A DNA stretch of 64,000 nucleotides from Bifidobacterium margollesii (GTDB lineage: Bacteria > Actinomycetota > Actinomycetes > Actinomycetales > Bifidobacteriaceae). Under the pieces are notes generated by a model. It had not been told where the DNA came from. It ran no database searches and worked only from the letters and a program-made list of their open reading frames with translations. Within the stretch, counting starts at the first letter, position 1. Each line of letters starts with the position of its first letter. A program made the position numbers and the translations under genes. The stretch spans positions 33,543 through 97,542 of the forward strand of contig NZ_NMWU01000012.1 of assembly GCF_002860355.1 (NCBI RefSeq), written 5' to 3'. Positions 31,121 to 39,594 of this stretch are shown piece after piece.

Positions 31121-32287
31121 ATGTCCATCGACTTCACCGCCACCCAGCTCGCCACCCGCGCCATCCACGCCGGACAGGAACCCGATCCGATCACCGGCGC
31201 CGTCGTTCCGCCGCTGTACCTCACCTCCACCTACAAGCAGGACGGCGTCGGCAAGCTCCGCCACGGCTACGACTACACCCGTTCGGTGAACCCGACCCGT
31301 GACTCCTTCGACACCCAGCTCGCCGCGATCGAAGGCGGCAGATACGCGCTCGCGTTCTCGTCCGGTTTGGCCGCGATCGACGTGCTGCTGCGCTCCACGC
31401 TTCGGCCTGGCGACCGCGTGCTGCTGGGCAACGATGTGTACGGCGGCACCTACCGACTGCTGAGCAAGGTGTTCGTGCCGTGGGGCGTCGGTCTGGACGT
31501 GGTCAACATCTCGGATCTCGCCGCCGTCGCCGAGGCGCTGGAGGGCAATGACTACGCCTACATCTGGGTGGAGACCCCGTCGAACCCGATGCTGCGCATC
31601 ACCGACATCGAGGCCATCGCCGATCTGGCCCACCGTCATGGCACGAAGATCGTGGTGGACAACACCTTCGCGTCCCCGGTGCTGCAGCATCCGCTTGAGC
31701 TGGGCGCCGACGCCGTGGTCTACTCCACCACCAAGTACATCGGCGGCCATTCCGACGTGGTCGGCGGTGCCGTGGTGCTCAACGACGAGGAGGTGCGCGA
31801 CCAGGTGGCCTTCCTGCAGAACTCCGCGGGTGCGGTGCCGGGCGCCTTCGACTCCTGGCTACAGACCCGTGGGCTCAAGACCCTCGAACTGCGCGTAAAG
31901 CGGCACAGTGCCAATGCGCTGGCCGTGGCCGAGCATCTGGCTTCCCGTCCGGAAGTGGAGAAGGTGCTGTATCCCGGTCTGGAATCCCATCCCGGTCATG
32001 AGATCGCCGCCCGCCAGATGCATGGCGGTTTCGGAGGCGTGGTTTCCGTGCAGTTGGCCGCAGGACGCGAGGCGGCGTTGAAGTTCGCCGAATCCACCGA
32101 GATCTTCACGCTGGCCGAGTCGCTGGGCGGCGTAGAGTCGCTGATCGAGCATCCCGCCGCGATGACCCACGCCTCCGTGGAAGGAACCACGCTGCAGGTC
32201 CCAGACAACCTGATTCGTCTCTCCGTCGGCATCGAGAACATCGACGATCTGATCGCCGACCTTGATCAGGCCCTTGAGCGTGCCTGA
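31121..32287 (+). CDS. metB: Cystathionine gamma-synthase / gamma-lyase
   Basis: 388 residues. Cys/Met-metabolism PLP family: 'YDYTRSVNPTRDSFDTQLAA', 'FSSGLAAIDVLL', 'WVETPSNPMLRITDIEAIA', PLP Lys in 'VYSTTKYIGGHSDVVGG', 'ESLGGVESLIEHPAAMTH'. With cbs just upstream it most likely splits cystathionine to cysteine (gamma-lyase), but gamma-synthase activity toward methionine cannot be excluded from sequence; the symbol follows common usage. ATG 31121 follows AAGGAG; 69-base gap to cbs, so same transcript. The stop lies in a 10-base imperfect tandem duplication and the first 166-bp repeat begins 14 bases later. Confidence 0.88.
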   Translation: MSIDFTATQLATRAIHAGQEPDPITGAVVPPLYLTSTYKQDGVGKLRHGYDYTRSVNPTRDSFDTQLAAIEGGRYALAFSSGLAAIDVLLRSTLRPGDRVLLGNDVYGGTYRLLSKVFVPWGVGLDVVNISDLAAVAEALEGNDYAYIWVETPSNPMLRITDIEAIADLAHRHGTKIVVDNTFASPVLQHPLELGADAVVYSTTKYIGGHSDVVGGAVVLNDEEVRDQVAFLQNSAGAVPGAFDSWLQTRGLKTLELRVKRHSANALAVAEHLASRPEVEKVLYPGLESHPGHEIAARQMHGGFGGVVSVQLAAGREAALKFAESTEIFTLAESLGGVESLIEHPAAMTHASVEGTTLQVPDNLIRLSVGIENIDDLIADLDQALERA

Positions 32288-32300
32288 TCGTGCCTGTTTC

Positions 32301-32466
32301 CGGTTCACTCTTTGAAACGCTCTTCAAAGAGTGAATTGGAGGCTGTTCGCAATTGTTCGGTTTCCTTCTTCGCATCGGCATGATTCCGTCGAACCCGTGT
32401 TCGTTTGATGGTATTGCGAAGATAGATTCGTTCACTCTTCGCCGGCACCCCGCGAAGAGTGAACGG
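32301..32466 (+). repeat. 166-bp direct repeat, left copy
   Basis: Begins with a hairpin TTCACTCTTTGAA...TTCAAAGAGTGAA and ends with GTTCACTCTTCGC...GCGAAGAGTGAAC (perfect 13-base arms). Virtually identical to 33945-34110; the only differences I see are in the six-base loop of the first hairpin. Both hairpins can terminate transcription from metB. Confidence 0.9.
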
Positions 32467-32530
32467 AGGAAACATGATTGACCGATACTGAAGGTTGTTT
32501 TCATGTTGCCCAGAAAAAGGAATGCCGATC

Positions 32531-33916
32531 ATGACCGAAGAAGCGGCCGTCGAATTTGAAGAAAACCGCGCGAAAACCAAGAAGGCGTTGCCGGCGCTGC
32601 TCGTCGTATTCATGCTGGGTGCGCTGATGATCCAGGCGTTCAATCTGGTGTTCCAGAATATCGGCGATGCGCTGGGCATGTCGTCGAGCGCTTCGCTGAT
32701 CAGCACATTGCCGGGGATCGTGCTTGGTGTCGTTTGCATGCTATATGGCACGCTGTGCGATTTCATCTCCCCGAAACGCATGACGATATTCGGCATGGCC
32801 GCATTGCTGGCGGGAAGCTTGGTGGGATTCCTCGGATCATTCAACTTCTGGATCGTACTGGTTTCGCGCATGGTTCAGGTCGCCGGTGCGCAGGTCGCCG
32901 GATCCGTGTTCCTTGTGATGGCGGTCAAATACCTCAACGACAAGGAGAAGGCCTTCTACCTTGGGCTCTACAATGCCGTGTATTGCGTCGCGGCTGCGAT
33001 CGGTGTTCTTGCCGGCGGCATCATCAGCTCCTTCGACTGGAAGTACCTTTTTCTTGTGCCGGCGTTGTCGGTCGTTTTCGTTCCGCTGCTGATTCGGAAC
33101 ACTCCCGACGTTGGGGAGCGCGGCGAACGTATCGACGGCATTGGCATTGCGTTGTTTGCGGTGTTCGCGGGCCTTATCGCCGTCTACTTCTCGTTCCCCG
33201 GCTTCGGTCTTATCGTCGCCGCGGTGCTGTTCGCGATTCTGTTCGTGCTGTGGATCTGGAAGTCGAAGAATCCGTTCCTCGGTCGATCCTTCGTCACCAA
33301 CGGCGCGTTCATGTCGATTCTGTTGGTCCAGTTTCTGTTCGTGTTCTTCAACTACGCCTGTGTGCCGATCTACAACGTTATCGGTACGCAGATCTATCGG
33401 ATGCCGCTGACGGTCATTTCGATGTGCCTTGCCTTGGTCTACGCGATTTCCGCGGTCCTGGGTTCCTTGTCGGGGCCGCTGATCAACCGTATGGGTCGTA
33501 TGCGTACGATCATCGTGTCCGCGCTGATGATGATCGTCGGATTCGCCGGTTCGGCACTGCTCATCGGCAAGGGGTTCGCTGTGCTGACCGTCCTCGCCTG
33601 CGTGTTCGTCGGCGGAACCACGTTGATCTACGCGCCGATCTATGATGCGGCATCCGATGCGCTTCCGGTGGAGGAGAATGGTCGTGGCATAGGCATCCTT
33701 GATCTGATGCTCAATACGTCCGCATCCATCGGCATCGCCGTGTATTCAAGTCTCATGGCAAGCGCATCCACGGCTCGCGGCAGCCTGTTCGGCGTGGGCA
33801 GTGGCGTTTCGGCGCAGGCGGCGAACATGTTCTGGATCATGTGCGGCATCGCCATCGTGGCGCTGATTCTGCTGCTTGTGTTCCGTCGCAACTTCACCAT
33901 CACCAGAGAACGGTGA
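32531..33916 (+). CDS. Major facilitator superfamily transporter in a repeat-flanked cassette
   Basis: 461 residues, 12-14 membrane segments, beginning 'KKALPALLVVFMLGALMIQAF'. MFS landmarks: cytoplasmic loop 2-3 'MLYGTLCDFISPKRMTIFGM' (modified G-x-x-x-D-R/K motif) and the central linker 'NTPDVGERGERIDGIG'. Closest in layout to DHA2-like drug/metabolite exporters. Substrate unknown; the position inside a methionine/cysteine block could mean an amino-acid or thiol exporter but may be accidental. ATG 32531 is chosen over ATG 32522 because AAAAGGA is too close to the latter. Codon use is more T-ending than in cbs/metB, supporting later arrival. Confidence 0.82.
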   Translation: MTEEAAVEFEENRAKTKKALPALLVVFMLGALMIQAFNLVFQNIGDALGMSSSASLISTLPGIVLGVVCMLYGTLCDFISPKRMTIFGMAALLAGSLVGFLGSFNFWIVLVSRMVQVAGAQVAGSVFLVMAVKYLNDKEKAFYLGLYNAVYCVAAAIGVLAGGIISSFDWKYLFLVPALSVVFVPLLIRNTPDVGERGERIDGIGIALFAVFAGLIAVYFSFPGFGLIVAAVLFAILFVLWIWKSKNPFLGRSFVTNGAFMSILLVQFLFVFFNYACVPIYNVIGTQIYRMPLTVISMCLALVYAISAVLGSLSGPLINRMGRMRTIIVSALMMIVGFAGSALLIGKGFAVLTVLACVFVGGTTLIYAPIYDAASDALPVEENGRGIGILDLMLNTSASIGIAVYSSLMASASTARGSLFGVGSGVSAQAANMFWIMCGIAIVALILLLVFRRNFTITRER

Positions 33917-33944
33917 TCGGTGGCCCATTAGCTGTGCTCGTTCT

Positions 33945-34110
33945 CGGTTCACTCTTTGAAGAGCGCTTCAAAGAGTGAATTGGAGGCTGTTCGCAATTGT
34001 TCGGTTTCCTTCTTCGCATCGGCATGATTCCGTCGAACCCGTGTTCGTTTGATGGTATTGCGAAGATAGATTCGTTCACTCTTCGCCGGCACCCCGCGAA
34101 GAGTGAACGG
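33945..34110 (+). repeat. 166-bp direct repeat, right copy
   Basis: Same length and sequence as 32301-32466 except the first hairpin loop (gagcgc versus acgctc). It ends 35 bases before the recQ start and after the MFS stop. Confidence 0.9.
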
Positions 34111-34145
34111 CAAAATCCCCCACCCTCGGTGCTATGGTCTGAATC

Positions 34146-36077
34146 ATGGCAGACATGAACGATGCGCGCGCGGCGCTGCGGCAGTATTTCGGCTACGACG
34201 GCTTCCGGCCCGGTCAGGAACCGCTGATCGCCGCGATCCTTTCCGGCCGTGACGCGCTCGGCGTCATGCCTACGGGCGCAGGCAAATCCATCTGCTATCA
34301 GATTCCCGCGGTCCTGTTCGAAGGCCTCACCGTGGTGGTCTCGCCGCTGGTCTCGCTGATGGCCGATCAGGTCGCCGGCCTCGAAGACAACGGTATTCAT
34401 GCCGTCTACGTCAACTCGACGCAAAGCCTCGAGGAACAGTCCGCAGCGCTTGCCGAGGCGCGCGCCGGGCGGTGCAAAGTCGTCTACGTCGCCCCTGAGC
34501 GGCTCGGAACCCGGCAGTTCGCCGGTTTCGCCGCCAACACCCGCATCTCCTTGCTCGCCATCGACGAAGCGCATTGCGTTTCGCAATGGGGGCAGGACTT
34601 CAGGCCCGCCTACCTTGGCATCGGCGACTTCATCGGTGGCCTGCCGTACCGTCCCATCATCGCCGCGTTCACCGCCACCGCCACTGAACGGGTGCGCCGC
34701 GACATCGTCAAACTCGTCGGCCTCAATGCTCCGCAGATCAGCGTCACCGGATTCGACCGAACCAACCTGTACCTTGACGTCATCAAGGCCACGCCCACCG
34801 TCAAGCGACAGTGGATCGAACGCTACGTGACCGCCCGCCCTGACGAATCCGGCATCATCTACTGCGCCACGCGCAAGGAGACGGAGTCACTTGCCGACGA
34901 TCTTCAGCGTCATGGCATATCCGCGGCATGTTATCACGCGGGATTGTCTGCGGAGGAACGTCACCGGGCGCAGCGGGATTTCGTCAACGATACGGTGCGC
35001 GTGGTGGTGGCCACCAATGCGTTTGGCATGGGCATCGACAAATCCAACGTGCGATACGTGATCCACCACAACATGCCGGACAGCATCGAGGCCTACTATC
35101 AGGAGGCCGGTCGCGCCGGGCGTGACGGCGAACCGGCCCGTTGCACCCTGCTGTGGAGCGATGCGGACATCATGACCCGACGCCGGTTCATCGACAACGA
35201 GAGCGAGAACGACCGTCTGAGCGCAGAGGAGCTCGAAGCCGTGCGCAACCGCCGGCGCGTAATGCTCGACGGCATGACCGGATACTGCCGCACCACCGAA
35301 TGCCTGCACCGGTACATCACCACGTATTTCGGCGAAACCGGCGAGACCGCATGCTCCGGCTGTTCGAACTGCGACGGCGAATTCGAAATCGTCGACGTGA
35401 CCGACATCGCGCGGGCGGTCAGCGAATGCGTGCATGACATCCTGACGTTGCTGGAACCGAATCGGGACGGCAGTCCCCGTGGTCTCGGCGCGGCCAAGAT
35501 CGTGCAGATCCTACGAGGTTCCGATTCGCAGGACATGCACGATTGGCGTCATCTCGATTCGGCGCCCACCTATGGACGGTTGAAGGATAGGTCCGCGGCG
35601 CAGATTCGCGACGTGATCTCTCAGATGATTTCTGACGGATATCTCGTCGTGTCCGATGGCAGATTTCCGATCGTGCTGTTCGGGCCCCGGGCCGTGCGGA
35701 CCGTGGCGCCGGACTTCCGGATGACGGTCAAACGATTGGAGCGGCCGGCCGGCGCGTCCGTAAGACAGGCCAGCGTATACGGTGCGGGAGCGTACGGGGG
35801 CTCCGGGGATGGTGCCCGGTCCCGATCGGCTGCGGCCGCCGGGCTTGAGGGGTCGGACGCCGAACTGTTCGACCGGCTGCGGGAACTGCGTCTGGAGATC
35901 GCTCGCGAGATCGGCAAGCCACCGTACATCGTCTTCTCCGATAAGACGTTGCGCGGCATGTGCGAGCGGCGTCCCACCTCGGCCGATGAATTCCTCGAGG
36001 TCAACGGCGTCGGGCAGCACAAGCTTGAACTGTACGGTGACCGTTTCATCGCAGCCATCCGTGATTTCGTGGAATAG
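34146..36077 (+). CDS. recQ: ATP-dependent DNA helicase RecQ
   Basis: 643 residues. 3'-5' superfamily-2 helicase in recombination and replication repair. Motifs: 'FRPGQEPLIAAILSGRD' (motif 0), Walker A 'MPTGAGKSICYQIP', DExH 'LLAIDEAHCVSQWGQDFRP', 'AFTATATERVRRDI', 'GIIYCATRKETESLADDL', 'VVVATNAFGMGIDKSNVRYV', and motif VI 'YYQEAGRAGRDGEPARC'. A zinc-binding RQC region ('RTTECLHRYIT...CSGCSNCDGEF') and a C-terminal HRDC domain follow. The gene ends in a perfect 14-base tandem duplication that includes the stop codon. Confidence 0.96.
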   Translation: MADMNDARAALRQYFGYDGFRPGQEPLIAAILSGRDALGVMPTGAGKSICYQIPAVLFEGLTVVVSPLVSLMADQVAGLEDNGIHAVYVNSTQSLEEQSAALAEARAGRCKVVYVAPERLGTRQFAGFAANTRISLLAIDEAHCVSQWGQDFRPAYLGIGDFIGGLPYRPIIAAFTATATERVRRDIVKLVGLNAPQISVTGFDRTNLYLDVIKATPTVKRQWIERYVTARPDESGIIYCATRKETESLADDLQRHGISAACYHAGLSAEERHRAQRDFVNDTVRVVVATNAFGMGIDKSNVRYVIHHNMPDSIEAYYQEAGRAGRDGEPARCTLLWSDADIMTRRRFIDNESENDRLSAEELEAVRNRRRVMLDGMTGYCRTTECLHRYITTYFGETGETACSGCSNCDGEFEIVDVTDIARAVSECVHDILTLLEPNRDGSPRGLGAAKIVQILRGSDSQDMHDWRHLDSAPTYGRLKDRSAAQIRDVISQMISDGYLVVSDGRFPIVLFGPRAVRTVAPDFRMTVKRLERPAGASVRQASVYGAGAYGGSGDGARSRSAAAAGLEGSDAELFDRLRELRLEIAREIGKPPYIVFSDKTLRGMCERRPTSADEFLEVNGVGQHKLELYGDRFIAAIRDFVE

Positions 36078-36091
36078 ATTTCGTGGAATAG
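36064..36091 (+). repeat. 14-base tandem duplication over the recQ stop codon
   Basis: ATTTCGTGGAATAG occurs twice head to tail (36064-36077 and 36078-36091). The first copy contains the recQ stop TAG. Confidence 0.85.
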
Positions 36092-36289
36092 CGGGATCGG
36101 GAATCATCGACGCTGTCGGCAGGACGAGGGCGTCGGCATTGCCGTCGATCCGGGCCGAGCCGCCGATCCGCCCCGGTCGGTACGTTCCTGATGGCCGGCG
36201 ATAACCAACGCATATGATCGCATGGTTGACGATCGGTCGTTTTCGGACCACAGTAGGTAGCGGTTACCATTCCCATCCAAGGAGGCATC

Positions 36290-36772
36290 ATGGCAGATAA
36301 GCCGGTCGTTGAAAGTTTCCAGCTCGATCACACGAAGGTCAAGGCGCCGTATGTGCGTTACATCGATACGGAGACCGGCCCTCACGGCGATGTGATCTCC
36401 AACTATGACCTGCGTCTGGTGCAGCCGAACGAGAACGCCATCCCCACTGGCGGCCTGCACACCATCGAGCACACCATCGCCGTGCTGCTGCGCGAACGCA
36501 TTCCGGGCTACATCGACTGCTCGCCGTTCGGCTGCCGCACCGGATTCCATCTGCTCACCTGGGGCGAGCATTCCACCGAGGACGTGGCCCGCGCGCTCAA
36601 GGAGTCGCTGGAATTCATCGCCTACAAGGCCACATGGGATGATGTGCCCGCCACCACCATCGAAAGCTGCGGCAACTACCGCGACCACAGCCTGTTCACT
36701 GCGAAGGAATGGGCCAAGGACATTCTCGCCAAGGGCATCAGCTCCGACCCGTTCGAACGCAAGGTCGTCTGA
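36290..36772 (+). CDS. luxS: S-ribosylhomocysteine lyase
   Basis: 160 residues. Cleaves S-ribosylhomocysteine to homocysteine and the AI-2 precursor. The metal site '[18 protein letters not shown]' (HxxEH) with the catalytic Cys in '[14 protein letters not shown]', and the third ligand Cys in '[11 protein letters not shown]'. ATG 36290 follows AAGGAGG. In this neighbourhood homocysteine made by LuxS can feed cystathionine beta-synthase, so cbs, metB and luxS form a homocysteine-to-cysteine route although recQ and the MFS cassette lie between. The 3' end is a 9-base repeat (TTCGTCTGG) in which the stop TGA replaces TGG. Confidence 0.97.
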   Translation: MADKPVVESFQLDHTKVKAPYVRYIDTETGPHGDVISNYDLRLVQPNENAIPTGGLHTIEHTIAVLLRERIPGYIDCSPFGCRTGFHLLTWGEHSTEDVARALKESLEFIAYKATWDDVPATTIESCGNYRDHSLFTAKEWAKDILAKGISSDPFERKVV

Positions 36773-36799
36773 TTCGTCTGGTTCGTCTGGTTCGGGGGC

Positions 36800-37999
36800 A
36801 TGCAGTCAATGAGGCCGATGCGGTTTTCAAGGGTCGCGCAGGGGATCCCGGCGAATATTTTCGCCGATATGGATGCCAGGGTGGCGCGGGCGGTTGCCGG
36901 GGGAGCGGATGTCATCGATCTGAGCAAGGGCAATCCCGACGCCTATCCGGAGTCGTTCATCCGTGAGACGGCGAAGCGGGCCGTTGATGATCCCGGCAAT
37001 GCCTGCTACACGCCGTTCGACGGCAAGCGTGAGTATCTGCGGGCGGCCGCGGACTGGTATCGCGATGTTCATGGAGTGGCGGTGGATCCCGAAACCGAGG
37101 TGTTCGCCGTGGAGGGGGCGGTGGACGGCCTTGCCGGATTGACCGCGATCCTTCTGGATCGCGGCGATGCGGTGGCGTTCGCCGACCCATACTATCCCTC
37201 GTATCATTGCATGGCGGTGATGGCGGGGGCTGAGGAGATCCTGCTGCCGGCCAGCCCGGAGCTCGGCTGGCTGCCCGATCTCGACGCGGTGCCGGCCGAC
37301 GTGTGGCGGCGCCTGCGCGTGCTCGTGCTCAACTATCCGAACAATCCCACCGGCGCTCAGGCGCCCGTGTCGTTTTTCTCCGAAGCCGTGTCGCGTGCCC
37401 ATGAATACGGTTTCGTGATCGTGCATGATTTCGCCTACACCGGTCTCGGCGTGGATCCGGCGAATCAGCAGATCAGTCTGCTGTCCGTGCCGGGGGCGCT
37501 CGACGTGTCGGTGGAGGTGGATTCGCTGTCCAAACAGTATGCGATGGCGGGATGGCGCGCAGGGTTCGTTGCCGGCAATGCCGAGATCGTTTCGCATCTC
37601 AAGCGCTACCACTATCAGATGGGATCGATGATCACCGGCATGGTCCAGGACGCCGGCATCGCCGCTTTGCGTAGCGATCAGAGCTGTGTGGAGCGATTGG
37701 CCGCGCGATATGCCCGCCGTCGCGCGATCATCGCCGATGGTCTGCGCGATCTCGGTCTTGACGTGTTCGATTCGGCCGGTGGCATTTTCGTCTGGGCGCG
37801 GGCCCCGCATGGCGTGGATGGTTCGTCGTTCGCCGAAGCGGTGTTGCGCGAGGCCGAGGTGGCGATTCTGCCCGGCTCGTGCTTCGGCTCTGCGGGAAAG
37901 GATTATGTGCGGTTCAGTCTGCTGAAGGATGAGCGGCAGCTGGCCGAGGCGGTTCGTCGTATGACGTCGGTGCGGTCGCGTCTCGGCGCGACGGCTTAG
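36800..37999 (+). CDS. Class I/II PLP-dependent aminotransferase
   Basis: 399 residues. PLP Lys in 'SLSKQYAMAGWRAGFVAGN', 'LSKGNPDAYPESFI', 'YPNNPTGAQAP', 'VHDFAYTGLG' and the C-terminal Arg region 'YVRFSLLKDERQL'. Belongs with the aspartate/LL-diaminopimelate aminotransferase subgroup; the amino donor is not fixed by sequence. It starts 27 bases after luxS and in the same reading frame, so it is probably co-transcribed; a role in transaminating methionine-derived or aspartate-family oxo acids would fit. Several starts are possible (ATG 36800, 36809); the ribosome site is weak (GGGGGC), which again suggests coupling to luxS. Confidence 0.85.
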   Translation: MQSMRPMRFSRVAQGIPANIFADMDARVARAVAGGADVIDLSKGNPDAYPESFIRETAKRAVDDPGNACYTPFDGKREYLRAAADWYRDVHGVAVDPETEVFAVEGAVDGLAGLTAILLDRGDAVAFADPYYPSYHCMAVMAGAEEILLPASPELGWLPDLDAVPADVWRRLRVLVLNYPNNPTGAQAPVSFFSEAVSRAHEYGFVIVHDFAYTGLGVDPANQQISLLSVPGALDVSVEVDSLSKQYAMAGWRAGFVAGNAEIVSHLKRYHYQMGSMITGMVQDAGIAALRSDQSCVERLAARYARRRAIIADGLRDLGLDVFDSAGGIFVWARAPHGVDGSSFAEAVLREAEVAILPGSCFGSAGKDYVRFSLLKDERQLAEAVRRMTSVRSRLGATA

Positions 38000-38030
38000 A
38001 TTTGCGGTGCAGATTTGCCTGACTGTGGAT

Positions 38031-38073
38031 CCATGCCGGATCCATCCATGCCGGATCCATCCATGCCGGATTC
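38031..38073. repeat. 15-base tandem repeat, about 2.9 copies
   Basis: Unit CCATGCCGGATCCAT repeated head to tail between the aminotransferase and the convergent GntR-type gene. A separate CGATCACCGTGCTG duplication follows at about 38119-38146. Confidence 0.75.
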
Positions 38074-38121
38074 ACGCCGGCTGCCCGGCATATCGGTGAT
38101 CGTGCGGTGAAGCGGCTGCGA

Positions 38122-38832
38122 TCACCGTGCTGCGATCACCGTGCTGACTTCATCGACGATGTCGTGCATGGCCATACGCGCCCGTTCGGCGTCGCCCCGC
38201 CATACGGCGTCTGCCACCGCGTCGTGCGCATCGAGTGCGCTTTTCGACGGCCTGCTCGGATACATGTTGATCTCCACGCGTCCGCGCAGGATCGTTTCGA
38301 CGATCGGTGCCAGCGACGCGAACAGCTCGTTGCCGCTGTTGCGCAGCAGCGTCGAATGGAATTCGATGTCGAGTTCGTGGAATGGATCGAGGTCGCCGGC
38401 CTCGCCGTGTCGCCTCATTTCCATCGCCAGCACCGGCATCTTCGCGCGGGTCTCCAGAGGCGCCCGATGCGTGGCGCATGCGGCTGCGGCCGGCTCCACG
38501 GCGAGTCGCAGCTCGGTGAGTGACAGCAGTTCCTGCTTACGTTGGTTCGAATGCAGCTTCCACTGAATCACCTGCGGGTTCATCGCGGCCCAGGTTGCGG
38601 GATCCTGCGCCACCAGTCCCACGCGTCGCCGTATCGTCACTGCATTGGTGGCTTCCAGATATCGCGCCGCTTCGCGCGCCACCGTTCGGGAGACGCCGAA
38701 CCGGTTCTGGATGTCCTCAAGCGTCATGCTGGCTCCCACGGCCCATGGTCCGTCGATGATGTCGGTGGCCAGTCGATCCGCAATGGGCAGGTGCATCAGC
38801 TTGGTGTCGGAGGGTTTCGGCGTATCGGTCAT
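38122..38832 (-). CDS. FadR/GntR-family regulator, probably of gluconate genes
   Basis: 236 residues. N-terminal winged helix 'MTLEDIQNRFGVSRTVAREA' and 'YLEATNAVTIRRRVG', C-terminal FCD domain with metal-binding helices 'LTELRLAVEPAAAACATHRA', 'ELDIEFHSTLLRNSGNELF' and 'DAHDAVADAVWRGDAERARM'. Divergent from gntK with 157 bases between, the classical layout for a local repressor of gluconate use. The ATG at 38832 has no visible Shine-Dalgarno; a leaderless transcript or a start slightly upstream is possible. The shared AAAAGTACTCT motif at gntK and gnd is its most likely binding site. Confidence 0.88.
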   Translation of the reverse strand: MTDTPKPSDTKLMHLPIADRLATDIIDGPWAVGASMTLEDIQNRFGVSRTVAREAARYLEATNAVTIRRRVGLVAQDPATWAAMNPQVIQWKLHSNQRKQELLSLTELRLAVEPAAAACATHRAPLETRAKMPVLAMEMRRHGEAGDLDPFHELDIEFHSTLLRNSGNELFASLAPIVETILRGRVEINMYPSRPSKSALDAHDAVADAVWRGDAERARMAMHDIVDEVSTVIAAR

Positions 38833-38874
38833 AGGAAAAAGAATACCAATCCGCAAGTATGGCAGTACCTTATC

Positions 38875-38889
38875 TTTAAAAGTACTCTT
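38875..38889. promoter_or_regulatory. Candidate GntR operator in the gntK/gntR divergent region
   Basis: TTTAAAAGTACTCTT; AAAAGTACTCTT matches its own complement at 10 of 12 positions. Eleven identical bases recur upstream of gnd (4595-4605). Lies just upstream of the gntK -35. Confidence 0.55.
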
Positions 38890-38895
38890 TTTGAA

Positions 38896-38925
38896 TTGAC
38901 AAAGATTACGATATGTATTTATGAT
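38896..38925 (+). promoter_or_regulatory. Promoter of the gluconokinase operon
   Basis: -35 TTGACA (38896-38901), 18-base spacer, -10 TATGAT (38920-38925). Followed by a 65-base leader to gntK. Confidence 0.65.
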
Positions 38926-38989
38926 AATCTCATCAACTTGCAGTCGTGATCGTGGCCGCAGTGCGGCCACTGAGGCAAAGGAGCGAACG

Positions 38990-39520
38990 ATGACAACGCA
39001 TGTAGTGGTTATGGGTGTGGCCGGATGCGGCAAGACCACCATCGCCGAGGCGATTCGGGATCGCAGGGGATTCGTCTATGCCGAAGGCGACGACTTCCAT
39101 CCCCAAGCCAGCGTCGACAAGATGCGCGCAGGTATCCCCCTCACCGACGAGGATCGATGGCCCTGGCTGCGCACCATCAATCAGTGGATGCGGGGTCGGG
39201 CCGCCGAGGGGGAGTCCACCGTCGTTTCCTGTTCGGCGCTCAAACGCGCCTATCGCGACGTGCTGCGCAAGGATGTCCCCGTGTTCTTCGTGCATATGGT
39301 CGGCAGCGAGGAGGTCATCGGTGAGCGCATGTCACGCCGTAAGGGCCATTACATGCCGCCATCGCTGCTGCCCAGCCAGTTCGCCGATTTGGAACCACTC
39401 GAGAATGACGAACCCGGCATCACGGTGTCCATCGAAGGCGGCATCGACGAGATGATCGAACGCGCTCTTGCAGCCGTGGATATGCACGCCGCCACGGAGG
39501 AGCGCGCACTCACCGCATGA
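38990..39520 (+). CDS. gntK: Gluconokinase
   Basis: 176 residues. Small P-loop kinase of the GntK/thermoresistant type making 6-phosphogluconate. Walker A 'VMGVAGCGKTTIAEAI', substrate motif 'EGDDFHPQASVDKMRAGIPL', 'DRWPWLRTIN', 'SCSALKRAYRDVLR' and the lid 'RMSRRKGHYMPPSLLPSQF'. ATG 38990 has AAAGGAG. It forms an operon with the short 6-phosphogluconate dehydrogenase 75 bases downstream, so gluconate is phosphorylated and then oxidised to ribulose-5-phosphate. No gluconate permease is visible next door. Confidence 0.95.
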   Translation: MTTHVVVMGVAGCGKTTIAEAIRDRRGFVYAEGDDFHPQASVDKMRAGIPLTDEDRWPWLRTINQWMRGRAAEGESTVVSCSALKRAYRDVLRKDVPVFFVHMVGSEEVIGERMSRRKGHYMPPSLLPSQFADLEPLENDEPGITVSIEGGIDEMIERALAAVDMHAATEERALTA

Positions 39521-39594
39521 TGCCGGCGTTACGCATGCCTGCCCTACAGAGAGAACAACGTCACGAACAACATCACAGAGAAAAGAGCACAATC

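Noticed and set aside
32301-34110. Composite transposon or insertion sequence around the MFS gene
   Set aside because: The 166-bp repeats have no transposase and no short target-site duplication that I can see; they behave as direct repeats, not IS ends.
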